A stretch of DNA of 59,165 nt from Alphaproteobacteria bacterium 41-28 (GTDB lineage: Bacteria; Pseudomonadota; Alphaproteobacteria; UBA9655): contig MKUL01000052.1 of NCBI GenBank assembly GCA_001897795.1, forward strand, positions 1 to 59,165, given 5' to 3'. Positions 24,606-33,264 of the stretch are shown one piece after another; position 1 is the stretch's first letter, and each line of letters starts with the position of its first letter. The notes under the pieces were generated by a model. It saw nothing but the letters and a program-made list of their open reading frames with translations. It searched no databases and had not been told where the DNA came from. The position numbers and the translations under genes were made by a program.

Positions 24606-24872
24606 TCATTCAAGAGAAGAGGACCATTTTCTCCTACCATGAAGAAAAGCGAGAAATTTCTCAACATCTTCCTCTGACGCAAAATCTCCTTTGTCAGCCT
24701 GATCCAACCCCTTTTGAATATGAGAAAGGTACCACTGACGCAACTCAATATATTCCTCGACGGCTTCGTTGAGAATGTAAGCGCGGTCCCTATCCATTGA
24801 AGTGGCAATCGCATCAAGCGCTTTCGTTTTTTCGGGATCTAGACTGAATGTAATCATTTCCTTCTTCATCAT
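24606..24872 (-). CDS. Ribbon-helix-helix antitoxin-like protein (ParD/CopG type), no toxin beside it
   Basis: An 88-aa protein. The N-terminus MITFSLDPEKTKALDAIATSMDRDRAYILNEAVEEYIELRQW is a ribbon-helix-helix DNA-binding fold, and the following HIQKGLDQADKGDFASEEDVEKFLAFL matches the toxin-binding tail of ParD-like antitoxins. The usual downstream RelE/ParE toxin is absent: only 182 bp without a matching frame separate it from the EamA genes. It is either an orphan antitoxin or a stand-alone regulator. Confidence 0.75.
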   Translation of the reverse strand: MMKKEMITFSLDPEKTKALDAIATSMDRDRAYILNEAVEEYIELRQWYLSHIQKGLDQADKGDFASEEDVEKFLAFLHGRRKWSSSLE

Positions 24873-25187
24873 ACATCTTTAGATCCTCGGCCAAGAAAAG
24901 GTAACCCCCGCTTATGTTAACTAAAAAAAACCTTTCCCACAAGGATAAGCGGGGGTTTGTTTTTCATAGGAAAACTCTAGCATTTCTTGGCCGAGGATCC
25001 AAACAATCAAAAAACAATAGGATAAAAAAAATTGAAAGACAAACGTTAAGATAATTAAAAAAGTCTACATTCTTGAAGCTAAAAGATGTAAAGAGCGCCT
25101 CTCAAAAAAACCTTTCAGGAAAAACTGGCACTCTAGATGCATTTCGGTGTATGCTATTCTAAATAAATGTAATTTGAATGAGGATCC
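24873..25187. other. Intergenic region before secA with nested palindrome
   Basis: This 315-bp gap separates the divergent antitoxin gene and secA. Most of the first half is a nested inverted repeat (24892-24999). The remainder is AT-rich and presumably holds the secA promoter; I cannot place it with confidence. Confidence 0.55.
24892..24999. repeat. Nested inverted repeat with CCTCGGCCAAG ends
   Basis: Outer arms GATCCTCGGCCAAGAAA (24892-24908) and TTTCTTGGCCGAGGATC (24983-24999) are perfect 17-mers. Inner arms AACCCCCGCTTAT (24903-24915) and ATAAGCGGGGGTT (24945-24957) are perfect 13-mers, partly overlapping in register. The inner right arm is followed by TTGTTTTT, so it may terminate transcription. 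A half copy of the end sequence occurs at 47489-47503. Confidence 0.85.
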
Positions 25188-27890
25188 ATGTTTACAACGC
25201 TTTTTCGGAAAGTTTTTGGCTCGGCAAATGATCGATATATCAGGGGCCTGGATAAAATAGTTGAAGAAATCAATGCTCTTGAAAAAGACATGGAGAAGCT
25301 TACGGATGTGGAGCTGCGGAATAAAACGGATGAATTCCGCACTCGTCTTAAGGCTGGGGCAAAACTCGATGACTTACTCGTCGAGGCCTTTGCGGTCGTC
25401 AGAGAAGCTTCAAAGCGCACTCTTGGCTTGCGTCCCTTCGATGTCCAGCTTAAGGGGGGTATTATTCTTCATCGCGGCATGATTACGGAAATGAAAACGG
25501 GTGAAGGTAAAACTCTCGTTGCCACTCTTCCAGTGTACTTGAATGCCCTTGAAGGCAAAGGAGTTCATGTGGTCACAGTCAACGATTATCTTGCCAAACG
25601 TGACTCTGAATGGATGGGTGCCATTTATAAGTTTTTGGGCTTGACGGTTGAATGTGTTGTTCATGAGCTTGATGATCTCGAGCGGCAAATTGCTTATAAG
25701 TGTGATATCACTTATGCCACCAATAATGAGCTCGGGTTCGATTATCTGCGTGATAACATGAAGTTCCGCCTTGAAGAAATGGTTCAAAGGCCTTTTAACT
25801 ATGCCATTGTCGACGAGGTTGACAGTATTCTCATCGACGAAGCGAGAACACCTCTTATTATCTCGGGCCCTGCTGAAGTTTCCTCTGACCTTTACGTTAA
25901 GGTTGATAAACTTATTCCCGAGCTTCTCCCTGAAGATTATGAAAAAGATGAAAAAGCCCGTGCCGTAACGCTAACAGAGCAGGGCATTGAACATATTGAG
26001 CAACTCTTAAAACGAGAAAAACTCCTTAATGGTTCCTCCCTTTATGACATTCAGAATGTTCCAATTGTCCATCATGTCAACCAAGCCCTAAAAGCTCACA
26101 AGCTTTTTGCATTGGATGTAGATTATCTGATCCAAGATGATATGGTAATGATCATTGATGAGTTTACAGGTCGTGTCATGGAAGGCAGACGCTACTCAGA
26201 AGGACTTCATCAAGCCCTCGAAGCAAAAGAAAGGGTCGAAATTCAACAAGAGAACCAAACCTTAGCCTCGATCACCTATCAGAACTATTTTAGACTTTAC
26301 CCTAAGCTTGCTGGTATGACAGGCACAGCCTTGACCGAAGCTACTGAATTTTCAGATATCTATAAGCTTGAAGTTCTTGAAGTCCCCACAAACGTACCTG
26401 TCATCCGAAAGGACATGGATGATGAGGTTTATCGGACAGCAAAAGAAAAATATGCAGCCATTCTTAAACTCACCGAGGAATGCCGCACACGCAACCAGCC
26501 TGTTCTCGTAGGGACAGTCAGTATCGAGAAATCAGAGCTGCTTTCATCGCTTCTGAAGGAAGCAAAGATTCCTCATAACGTCTTGAATGCGAAATATCAC
26601 GAGCAAGAAGCTCGAATTATTGCTGAGGCAGGCGTTCCAGGAGCTGTCACGATCGCAACCAACATGGCCGGTCGTGGAACGGATATTAAGCTTGGCGGCA
26701 ATCTGGAAATGCGCATTTCTGAAGAAACGACCAACATTAGGGACAAGACAAAAGCGGGTATTCGGGTTCAAGAAATTGAAGCTGAAGTTGTTCGAAATGC
26801 AGAAATTGCAAAAGCGGCGGGTGGACTCTTTGTCATCGGAACGGAGCGCCATGAAAGTCGCCGAATCGATAATCAGCTGCGCGGTCGATCAGGTCGTCAA
26901 GGTGATGAAGGCGCTTCTAAGTTTTACCTTTCCCTTGAAGATGATCTTATGCGTATTTTTGGCTCGGAGCGTTTAGACAGCTGGTTGATCAAGCTTGGTC
27001 TTCAAGAAGGTGAATCCATTATTCATCCTTGGATAAATAAAGCCCTCGAAAAAGCCCAACAAAAAGTCGAGGCTCGAAATTTTGATATCCGAAAACAACT
27101 TCTGAAATATGACGATGTCAATAATGACCAGCGAAAGGTTATTTACGAACAACGGCGTGAAATCATGGAAACTGGGGATGTCTATGAATTCATTGAAGGA
27201 ATGAAAGAAGAAGTTATTGAAGAACTTGTTGCACGCTTTATCCCTGAAAACGCCTATGCCGACCAATGGGAAACCTCGGCTTTACATGAGGAATGCTTAC
27301 GAATCTTTGGCTTAAATTTACCTATAAAAGAATGGGCCGATGAAGAAGGTATTGCTGATGTTGAAATTAAAAATCGCATTCAAGAGGCCGTTGATAACCT
27401 TATGAAAAGCAAAGAAGCCGCTTATGGTCCAGAGATGATGCGGATTGCTGAAAAATCCCTCCTTCTCCGTATCCTTGACCAACAATGGAAGGATCATTTG
27501 CTTTCCTTAGATCACTTACGGCAAGGAATTAATTTAAGAGCCTATGCACAACGGGATCCCTTGAACGAGTTTAAAAGTGAAGCTTTTGAAATGTTTCAAG
27601 AAATGCTGACCCGACTACGAGAAAACGTAACGAGTGCTCTTGCCCATCTGCAAATGGGGCAAACGACACCAGAACAGGTCATTGCTGATATCTTCGAACC
27701 TGAATTGGAACAGGAATTAACTCTTAATTATCATGAAGATCCTTATAACCCCGGCGAAGTTGAAGATAAGACACAGATTGGCCCTGAAAAATGGGAAAAT
27801 ACTCCCCGTAACGCCCCCTGCCCTTGTGGATCAGGAAAACGCTATAAACAATGCCATGGCAAGTTAGAACCAGCTCATGATGAGGAATAG
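25188..27890 (+). CDS. secA: Preprotein translocase ATPase SecA
   Basis: A 900-aa SecA of standard length, the motor of the SecYEG export channel. Walker A is MKTGEGKTL (~105), and the DEAD-like box lies in [21 protein letters not shown] (~205-225). The cross-linking domain, NBD2 ([25 protein letters not shown]) and helical scaffold follow. The C-terminus has the zinc-binding SEC-C motif [15 protein letters not shown] (~875-890) for SecB or ribosome contact. GAGGATCC precedes the ATG. It exports the many signal-peptide proteins seen in this window. Confidence 0.98.
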   Translation: MFTTLFRKVFGSANDRYIRGLDKIVEEINALEKDMEKLTDVELRNKTDEFRTRLKAGAKLDDLLVEAFAVVREASKRTLGLRPFDVQLKGGIILHRGMITEMKTGEGKTLVATLPVYLNALEGKGVHVVTVNDYLAKRDSEWMGAIYKFLGLTVECVVHELDDLERQIAYKCDITYATNNELGFDYLRDNMKFRLEEMVQRPFNYAIVDEVDSILIDEARTPLIISGPAEVSSDLYVKVDKLIPELLPEDYEKDEKARAVTLTEQGIEHIEQLLKREKLLNGSSLYDIQNVPIVHHVNQALKAHKLFALDVDYLIQDDMVMIIDEFTGRVMEGRRYSEGLHQALEAKERVEIQQENQTLASITYQNYFRLYPKLAGMTGTALTEATEFSDIYKLEVLEVPTNVPVIRKDMDDEVYRTAKEKYAAILKLTEECRTRNQPVLVGTVSIEKSELLSSLLKEAKIPHNVLNAKYHEQEARIIAEAGVPGAVTIATNMAGRGTDIKLGGNLEMRISEETTNIRDKTKAGIRVQEIEAEVVRNAEIAKAAGGLFVIGTERHESRRIDNQLRGRSGRQGDEGASKFYLSLEDDLMRIFGSERLDSWLIKLGLQEGESIIHPWINKALEKAQQKVEARNFDIRKQLLKYDDVNNDQRKVIYEQRREIMETGDVYEFIEGMKEEVIEELVARFIPENAYADQWETSALHEECLRIFGLNLPIKEWADEEGIADVEIKNRIQEAVDNLMKSKEAAYGPEMMRIAEKSLLLRILDQQWKDHLLSLDHLRQGINLRAYAQRDPLNEFKSEAFEMFQEMLTRLRENVTSALAHLQMGQTTPEQVIADIFEPELEQELTLNYHEDPYNPGEVEDKTQIGPEKWENTPRNAPCPCGSGKRYKQCHGKLEPAHDEE

Positions 27891-27894
27891 TTTG

Positions 27895-27967
27895 GCGTCA
27901 TTCCGGGTATTAAGAAAATCTAGTGCTCACTTCGTGAGCGAAGATTTTCTAAATCCCGGAATGACGC
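27895..27967. repeat. CCGGAATTTAGAAAA palindromic repeat, copy 3
   Basis: The arms GCGTCATTCCGGG (27895-27907) and CCCGGAATGACGC (27955-27967) are perfectly inverted, with inner AAGAAAATC/GATTTTCT pairing and a central GCTCAC-TTC-GTGAGC hairpin. It matches the copies at 5838-6010. Placed 5 bases after the secA stop, it may also act as a terminator. Confidence 0.85.
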
Positions 27968-28006
27968 TGCAGAAGATAATTTATTGTTTTTAAAAGGAGA
28001 GTCCTT

Positions 28007-28414
28007 ATGAATTACATTAATATTGTTACAATTGGGCTCACAGGAACCCTTCTGACAGCCTGTATGTCCGCGCAAGAACACCGGCAAGATGTCGGAGCTG
28101 GGCCCTCAACCTTCACCTTAGGCATGGTCCAATCTTCCGTACAAAAAGGCATGCCCCAAGACCAAGTCGTTGCTTTCCTCGGTTCACCAAATATTGTCAC
28201 AACCGATGAGCATGGGAATGAAAGCTGGGTTTATGACAAAATTTCCTCTGAAGCCGCTCATTCGAGTAGTTCTGGGGGTGGAGGCCTCATTTTTTTCGGA
28301 GGCCAGAAAAGTGCAGGCGCTTATGAAACATCCCAAAAAACATTGACGGTCATGATCAAATTTGATCATCTAAAACGCGTACAATCCCTTAATTATCACC
28401 AAAGCAAGTTTTAG
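28007..28414 (+). CDS. SmpA/OmlA-like (BamE-type) lipoprotein
   Basis: A 135-aa protein with a lipoprotein signal ending LLTAC. The mature region holds one SmpA/OmlA-type domain: LGMVQSSVQKGMPQDQVVAFLGSPNIVTTDEHGNESWVYDK, the usual G-M-..-V...LG.P pattern followed by the WxY strand. A Ser/Gly-rich insert (HSSSSGGGG) follows. It may be an outer-membrane assembly accessory, but such domains also occur in unrelated small lipoproteins, so it should not be called BamE outright. The ribosome site AAAGGAG is strong. Confidence 0.75.
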   Translation: MNYINIVTIGLTGTLLTACMSAQEHRQDVGAGPSTFTLGMVQSSVQKGMPQDQVVAFLGSPNIVTTDEHGNESWVYDKISSEAAHSSSSGGGGLIFFGGQKSAGAYETSQKTLTVMIKFDHLKRVQSLNYHQSKF

Positions 28415-28423
28415 AGGGTGGAC

Positions 28424-28918
28424 ATGAAAAAACTTACTTCTTTAGGATTAGCCTGCCTGCTAGTGGCTTGTACACCGACAATAAAGCAACCTTTAAAAAC
28501 CCAGTTGGAAGTGCGTGAATTTCAAACGCGCACATTTGACACCCCTAAAACGGACGAAGTCCTAACAGCCGTTGTCGAAGCCTTCCAAGATCAAGGCTTT
28601 ATGGTGAAAAATGTCGTACCACAAGTCGGCCTTGTTTCCGCAAGCCGAGAAGTCGATGTTGAAAATGAAGGACAGGCTGCTTTCCAAGTCTTTTTTATGG
28701 GTCAAAATGCTGTGTGGTCAAAGAATGCACTGATAGAAGCCACAGCGAATGTCAAAACCCAAGGGGGCAAAACCAAAGTCCGTGCCAATTTCCAAGAGAA
28801 AGTCACGAATAATCGTGGCGGAACGGATAGTGTCAACACCATCGAAGATCCCAAATTTTACCAAGACTTCTTTGATAAAGTTGGGAAAAGTATTTTTATT
28901 GAAAAGCAGAAGATATAG
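28424..28918 (+). CDS. Small lipoprotein, unknown function
   Basis: A 164-aa lipoprotein starting at the ATG 28424 (preceded by AGAGGGTGGAC; a GTG two codons earlier is possible). The signal ends in the lipobox LLVAC. The mature region is a compact alpha/beta domain (TDEVLTAVVEAFQDQGFMVKNVVPQVGLVSASRE, then ALIEATANVKTQGGKTKVRANFQEKVTN). The repeated TxRTFDTP/ VxAAFQDxGFxV pattern is seen in lipoproteins of intracellular Alphaproteobacteria, but I cannot name the family. It follows the previous lipoprotein gene by 9 bases and ends at a strong terminator. Confidence 0.75.
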   Translation: MKKLTSLGLACLLVACTPTIKQPLKTQLEVREFQTRTFDTPKTDEVLTAVVEAFQDQGFMVKNVVPQVGLVSASREVDVENEGQAAFQVFFMGQNAVWSKNALIEATANVKTQGGKTKVRANFQEKVTNNRGGTDSVNTIEDPKFYQDFFDKVGKSIFIEKQKI

Positions 28919-28950
28919 GTTATAGGTTGGAGTTTTAAATTATATTAAAA

Positions 28951-28983
28951 AAGGCTTGCCTTCTTTCGAAGGCAAGCCTTTTT
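28951..28983. terminator. Bidirectional intrinsic terminator
   Basis: AAGGCTTGCCTTC (28951-28963), a 4-base loop, GAAGGCAAGCCTT (28968-28980) then TTT; an A-run precedes the left arm. The perfect 13-bp stem with flanking A and T runs lies between two convergent genes and can serve both. Confidence 0.9.
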
Positions 28984-29003
28984 CCGTCAAAAAATTCTAA
29001 TAT

Positions 29004-29939
29004 TTATTTGTTTTCTTCCGAATAGGTAATGCTTAAAGTCATTTTTGCGGGAAGCATGATTGGTCTGCTCATGTCATCCTTATTAGGATATGAAAGATCG
29101 ATGTCACCAAGGTTTTCATCTTTTAGACCAAGTTTAAATGCAAGCACTTTTCCTTGATAGTCATGTGAGCCTTGCTCTTTATTTTTGGTCTGGACTGTCG
29201 TTCCTTCATAGTTACCTATGACAATGCCATCAAAATAGGCAAATACCTTAGGATGAACAGAGTCTGGTATTTCTTTTCCCGTAATCTTTTTTTCCGCAGC
29301 CTTTTTTTGCAATGCCTTTATATAATAGTGTTCCATCTTGTCTGGATCCAATGTTTCGCCCTTCCTCACCTTATTGAGAAATTTCTTAACATACAGGGGA
29401 TTTGTAGCTTTTTTCAGAATACGAATAGCCTCATCTCCTTGCTTAGGAGAAACAAATAGGTCTCCAATCGGAATACCGCTTGTCATTTTGCAAGGCGGGT
29501 ATAAAATACTTTCAACGTCAGAAGACCAAAAAATAATATTCTCCACCTGCGCCATAAAGCTTTCATTTTTTTCTTGAGCTTGCTCCAATCTGCTCTGTAA
29601 ATCTGACGGCTTTTTTTCCTTTTCTTTATTCTCTTCTTTTAATGCAGCAGGCTTTTTGCGTACGATACCTGTTACTTGAGAAAAATGTAATCCAGCATCT
29701 GTTCTTGTAAGCTGTGGTCGCTGATCATTATTTTTATTTTCTCCTTTTTCTTTTCCTTCTTCTTTTTCTCCGTTAGTCACAGGAGTCTGTTCTTGTTTTA
29801 CAGGAACCTGTGGAAGAGCGCGATTTAGAGGTACTCTGCGGCCCCCCTTACCAACCCAGTTTTCACCTTCTTCCATCGCTTGAACAGCAAGAGGAAGTAA
29901 AGAAACACCACTTAAAACTAATAAACTTACTTTAAACAT
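29004..29939 (-). CDS. Secreted A-Met-Glu protein, unknown function
   Basis: A 311-aa exported protein. The signal peptide MFKVSLLVLSGVSLLPLAVQA is followed by MEEGENW. Residues ~45-125 are charged and low-complexity (EKEEGKEKGENKNNDQ, KEENKEKEKKPSDLQ), then a predicted coiled coil (LQSRLEQAQEKNESFMAQVENI). The C-terminal ~170 residues look folded (SILYPPCKMTSGIPIGDLFVSPKQGDEAIRILKKA..., KVFAYFDGIVIGNYEGTTVQ, KMTLSITYSEENK). The ribosome site GAGGT is well placed. The family is not recognised. Confidence 0.75.
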   Translation of the reverse strand: MFKVSLLVLSGVSLLPLAVQAMEEGENWVGKGGRRVPLNRALPQVPVKQEQTPVTNGEKEEGKEKGENKNNDQRPQLTRTDAGLHFSQVTGIVRKKPAALKEENKEKEKKPSDLQSRLEQAQEKNESFMAQVENIIFWSSDVESILYPPCKMTSGIPIGDLFVSPKQGDEAIRILKKATNPLYVKKFLNKVRKGETLDPDKMEHYYIKALQKKAAEKKITGKEIPDSVHPKVFAYFDGIVIGNYEGTTVQTKNKEQGSHDYQGKVLAFKLGLKDENLGDIDLSYPNKDDMSRPIMLPAKMTLSITYSEENK

Positions 29940-30053
29940 TTTAACCTCATAAAATTAAATACAATACAAAATATCGCATACTTTAAAAAATTAAATATAA
30001 CGACAATATTTTTTACTTATCATAAGAGTTTTAGAAAAGCAACTTATTTTTTG

Positions 30054-30084
30054 TTGACATGGGATTTGAAATAATGAATATTAC
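30054..30084 (+). promoter_or_regulatory. Probable sigma70 promoter
   Basis: TTGACA (30054-30059) is a perfect -35 box. A candidate -10 (ATATTA/TATTAC) lies 18-19 bases later. This supports translation from the ATG at 30125 rather than from the in-frame ATG at 30059, which lies in the promoter. Confidence 0.4.
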
Positions 30085-30124
30085 ATATCATATAAATTAT
30101 ATTTTAAGTGAATGGTGTCAGATT

Positions 30125-31072
30125 ATGAAAATTAAGGTCCAAGTTTTTTTCCTTTCCCTTCTTTCCACAGTTGCATTGACTGCTGTGACTCAGGCGGATT
30201 TTTCAGACTCTAGCGAGACTAAATATGTTAGAAGGCCTTCGCCAAAGTGGGCCCTATTCATGGAACCTGGAGTATTTCCAGTACTACCAAAGAAGAATCC
30301 AATTACAAAAGAAACCTCTCAAGGAACCGAACGAAATGTCGCGAACGAAAAGCAGAGTAATGAATGGTTCCACAAGTCTGGCGTTTTTCCTGTCTTGGAA
30401 GTAAACAATACACCTCATAAAAATCGAGAAGTTTTGCAAGCTGATGCCGAGTTATTGTCTATTGGATCTGTTATACAAGTTTTGCGTTCACCAAAAGATC
30501 GGAACGAAAGTGTAATCATTAGCCCTCGTGGACTTAACCACAGCACTAACCTAACTGACGCAGCGGAATTGAATATTGGTAATGGCGCTTCTTATACTGG
30601 ACCTTTAACGGCGAAGGAACGCCGGGTTAAGCATGTCCTTGCTGCTGTAGATGCTCTCCCCAATCAGGATATCAGCGCCATATTTAATGTGCTTAACAGA
30701 TCAAGTATCGACAAACATCCCGTTTATGCGAACAACATCCTTCATCCTCTCTATGAAGTAGCACAGTTTGAATTGGCCAAAAAAATGAAAGCTGCAACAG
30801 GTCATCCATGGCGCCAGCGCAAAAGCATCCCTTCTAGGATGAGACCAGATCTTGGCTTGAAAGACAGCTTTTCATCAAGCATAGTGCAACCTTTAAAGAA
30901 TAGCACCAGGCTATCCGCTTTAAACACTTCATCAGTTTTCAGCCCCAGGAAGTCTGCATCACAAGAAACAATTTCTCTTCCAGAAAATGAGGAAGAAACT
31001 GGTTTTTTTGCAAAGAACAAGAAGCGCGTCATACGTGCAGCTAAAGCGATGACACGTTGGGTTAAGCGCTAG
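30125..31072 (+). CDS. Secreted protein with GVFPVL repeats, unknown function
   Basis: A 315-aa protein from the ATG at 30125, giving the signal peptide MKIKVQVFFLSLLSTVALTAVTQA. Two short similar segments follow: PKWALFMEPGVFPVLPKKN (~45) and NEWFHKSGVFPVLEVNN (~82). Next is a segment SIGSVIQVLRSPKDRNESVIISPRG, then a helical region (KERRVKHVLAAVDALPNQDISAIFNVLN). The C-terminal ~30 residues are strongly basic (KNKKRVIRAAKAMTRWVKR). I do not recognise a family. A basic tail is shared in character with the exported Nudix-like proteins further along. Confidence 0.7.
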   Translation: MKIKVQVFFLSLLSTVALTAVTQADFSDSSETKYVRRPSPKWALFMEPGVFPVLPKKNPITKETSQGTERNVANEKQSNEWFHKSGVFPVLEVNNTPHKNREVLQADAELLSIGSVIQVLRSPKDRNESVIISPRGLNHSTNLTDAAELNIGNGASYTGPLTAKERRVKHVLAAVDALPNQDISAIFNVLNRSSIDKHPVYANNILHPLYEVAQFELAKKMKAATGHPWRQRKSIPSRMRPDLGLKDSFSSSIVQPLKNSTRLSALNTSSVFSPRKSASQETISLPENEEETGFFAKNKKRVIRAAKAMTRWVKR

Positions 31073-31084
31073 TAGCAAATCTGT

Positions 31085-31113
31085 TAGAGTGTCATAGTAA
31101 CTATGACACTCTA
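31085..31113. terminator. Perfect hairpin after the GVFPVL protein gene
   Basis: TAGAGTGTCATAG, loop TAA, CTATGACACTCTA: a 13-bp stem with a 3-base loop. It lacks a T-run, so it may be a weak terminator, an mRNA stabiliser or a protein-binding dyad. Confidence 0.45.
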
Positions 31114-31210
31114 TAATCCAGCATCTCTCCTTCATCTCACAACCCCCTAGCCATCAAATCCAAATAGCTGTACCATACTCTCGATCATTAATAACTGAAT
31201 AGGCAGGGCC

Positions 31211-32026
31211 ATGGCACAAAAACCTTACATAGTTGTTCTCGGCAATGAAAAAGGAGGCACAGGGAAATCAACGGTCAGCATGCATGTGATCGTCAGTCTC
31301 CTCCGTATGGGATTTCCTGTAGGCAGTATCGATGTAGATGCGCGTCAAGGGACTCTTTCGCGTTATATAGAAAATCGCAAAACAACCTCTGACGAAATGG
31401 AAAAGCCCCTTCCCCTTTCAACCCATATCCCCTTATTGATGAGTAACAAGTCTTTAAAAGAAGATGCCGTTAAAGAAGACCAGCAAAACCTGGAAGACGC
31501 AATTACTCAGCTTGCGTCAAATCGATTCATTGTGATTGACACACCCGGCAGTGATTCTCCTCTTTCCCGTGCGGCCCATTCTATAGCGGATACGCTTATC
31601 ACACCCCTCAACGACAGCTTTATTGACCTTGACATGCTCGTGCGCCTGAAGAGTGACACTTTAGATATCCTTCGGCCTAGCACTTACGCGGAAATGGTGT
31701 GGGAGCAAAAGAAGCGACGGGCCATGCGCGATCAAGGATCCATTGAATGGTACGTTTTACGGAATCGTCTCAGCAGCATTAACGCCCGTAACAAAGAGCA
31801 AATGGAAGATGTCATTCAAGCTCTCGCAAAACGCATTGGGTTTCATTACATTCCTGGATTTGGTGAACGGGTGATTTTCCGCGAGCTCTTTTTAAAAGGA
31901 ATTACTGTTCTTGATTTAGAAGATTGCAAGATTCCTATAACTCTTTCCCATGTATCTGCCAAACAAGAATTGCGCAATCTCATCCAAATGATTCAACTCC
32001 CTGAAGTGGAAAGACTTGCGGCGTAA
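31211..32026 (+). CDS. mipZ: MipZ-type division-site ATPase
   Basis: A 271-aa ParA/MinD-superfamily ATPase of the MipZ type, which forms gradients from the chromosome poles and blocks FtsZ away from midcell. The deviant Walker A is GNEKGGTGKST (~11-21), followed by VDARQGTLSRYIENR near 40-54, matching MipZ rather than ParA. Later blocks are VIDTPGSDSPLSRAAHSIADTLITPLNDSFIDLD and IPGFGERVIFRELFLKGITVLDL, both characteristic of MipZ. It is found almost only in Alphaproteobacteria, which supports the taxonomic placement. Confidence 0.92.
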   Translation: MAQKPYIVVLGNEKGGTGKSTVSMHVIVSLLRMGFPVGSIDVDARQGTLSRYIENRKTTSDEMEKPLPLSTHIPLLMSNKSLKEDAVKEDQQNLEDAITQLASNRFIVIDTPGSDSPLSRAAHSIADTLITPLNDSFIDLDMLVRLKSDTLDILRPSTYAEMVWEQKKRRAMRDQGSIEWYVLRNRLSSINARNKEQMEDVIQALAKRIGFHYIPGFGERVIFRELFLKGITVLDLEDCKIPITLSHVSAKQELRNLIQMIQLPEVERLAA

Positions 32027-32037
32027 ATTTCTCTCCT

Positions 32038-32184
32038 CGTCATTCCCGCGAAGGCGGGAACCCAGGAAAATACTTAAACAAAAAAGGTTCGACGTGACGA
32101 AAAATGGCAATACCCACAAATCCACTGGAAAATATATTTTTTATGTCAAATACTTCCTGGGTTCCCGCCTTTGCGGGAATGACG
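32038..32184. repeat. 147-bp MITE-like element between mipZ and its neighbour
   Basis: Terminal inverted arms of about 31 bp (32038-32068 and 32154-32184) start CGTCATTCCCGCGAAGGCGG and differ at one position. Inside each arm are short CCCGC/GCGGG hairpins. The inner 85 bp shows no gene. A diverged relative starts at 58947. Confidence 0.85.
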
Positions 32185-32229
32185 ATAGGGGGGTACCAAC
32201 ACTTGTGGGTAAAATAAAAGAGCACTAAT

Positions 32230-32646
32230 ATGCCTGAACTTTTCCTTGCGGCACTTGGGGTTACTCTTCTTATCCTTCTCTTACAAAAGCTAGAGCATGC
32301 AGAAACCAAGCTTCTGATAAAAACCCTCAAGTGGACCCTCGTGGGCGTCATGATCCTCGCTGGCATTTACTTAACTCTTGTCGGTCGCCTCCTGCAGGTT
32401 GCTGCGATTGCTGTGCTGCTCATTCTCTTGCTCAGACAGGATGTGCAGCAATGGATGAAGGGTAAGCCCCCTCCTCTCCCCCTCCCCCATCCACTGACGA
32501 AAAATGAAGCTGCGGCCCTGCTGAAAGTAGACCTCAATGCAAGCTCAGTTGAGATTGAAGAGGCCTTTAAAAAGATCAAACCAAAAGATTCCACCCAACG
32601 AGATCGTCTGATTCAAGCAAGGGATGTGCTATTGAAGGGTAAATAA
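32230..32646 (+). CDS. Membrane protein with degenerate J-like domain
   Basis: A 138-aa protein with N-terminal hydrophobic segments (~3-20, ~35-52 and ~55-72: LFLAALGVTLLILLL, WTLVGVMILAGIYLTLV, LLQVAAIAVLLILLL). A Pro-rich linker follows, then a C-terminal ~50-residue domain (LTKNEAAALLKVDLNASSVEIEEAFKKIKPKD...RDRLIQARDVLL) that aligns by pattern to TIM14-like J-domains. The HPD tripeptide needed to stimulate DnaK is missing (KKIKPKD in its place). Alphaproteobacteria often carry a J-domain membrane protein next to mipZ, which fits the position. Confidence 0.75.
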   Translation: MPELFLAALGVTLLILLLQKLEHAETKLLIKTLKWTLVGVMILAGIYLTLVGRLLQVAAIAVLLILLLRQDVQQWMKGKPPPLPLPHPLTKNEAAALLKVDLNASSVEIEEAFKKIKPKDSTQRDRLIQARDVLLKGK

Positions 32647-32866
32647 TATCTGGCTAACCATCCTTCTTCGACCTCTTAAAGCCGCCAGTGAATGGGAAAA
32701 AAGACCAAGTCAACAAAGGTTGTCGTGTAATTCCAGGGTTAACTGTGAGTTACTTTACTATTTATCAAGATTTCTAAGATACACTATTCTAATCAATCGT
32801 ATATAAAATATTTATATGCTTTGATGTTTAAAAAAACTTATTAATTTTATAAAAGTGGAAGAAAAA

Positions 32867-33235
32867 ATGATGAAAAACTTTATTCCTTTATTAGTCCTCA
32901 GCATTATCTCAATAACCCCAATAATAGCGGGAAAAACTGCACGAGTCACTCTCGGAGATGATCAATTTTTTAAGTCCCATCCCTACGCTGGTGCTCTCAT
33001 GACGGGCAGCAATATAACTTCAGGAAACATTGCTTTTAATAAGAGAACACCTTCCCATATAGTCTCTACACATTTGGGTGATGTTCTAATTGATTGGGAT
33101 ATATCAGGCAAACTTGAAAAAGGACTATTTCAGTGTTCCCTTGCAACGCCGACTCCTCTTCAAGAGGATGCTAAGTATAAAATTGAGATTCAAGATGGCT
33201 CGCCTTGTGCAGTTACATTTAAGAAAGTAGAATAA
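32867..33235 (+). CDS. Small secreted protein, unknown function
   Basis: A 122-aa protein from the ATG at 32867 (preceded by GGAAG; a GTG at 32855 would add four residues). The signal peptide MMKNFIPLLVLSIISITPIIA is followed by a ~100-residue mature domain, beta-rich (ARVTLGDDQFF, HIVSTHLGDVLIDWDISGKL, YKIEIQDGSPCAVTFKKVE), with two Cys that could form a disulphide. The family is not recognised. Confidence 0.65.
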   Translation: MMKNFIPLLVLSIISITPIIAGKTARVTLGDDQFFKSHPYAGALMTGSNITSGNIAFNKRTPSHIVSTHLGDVLIDWDISGKLEKGLFQCSLATPTPLQEDAKYKIEIQDGSPCAVTFKKVE

Positions 33236-33264
33236 TAAAGCTGCGCACCATGACGGTGCCCAAT

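Noticed and set aside
24590..24817. A second minus-strand frame that could be a toxin for the RHH protein
   Set aside because: It overlaps the antitoxin gene in another frame and does not resemble ParE or RelE.
32040..32366. A minus-strand frame over the mipZ-J-like gap
   Set aside because: It is encoded by the arms of the MITE-like element.
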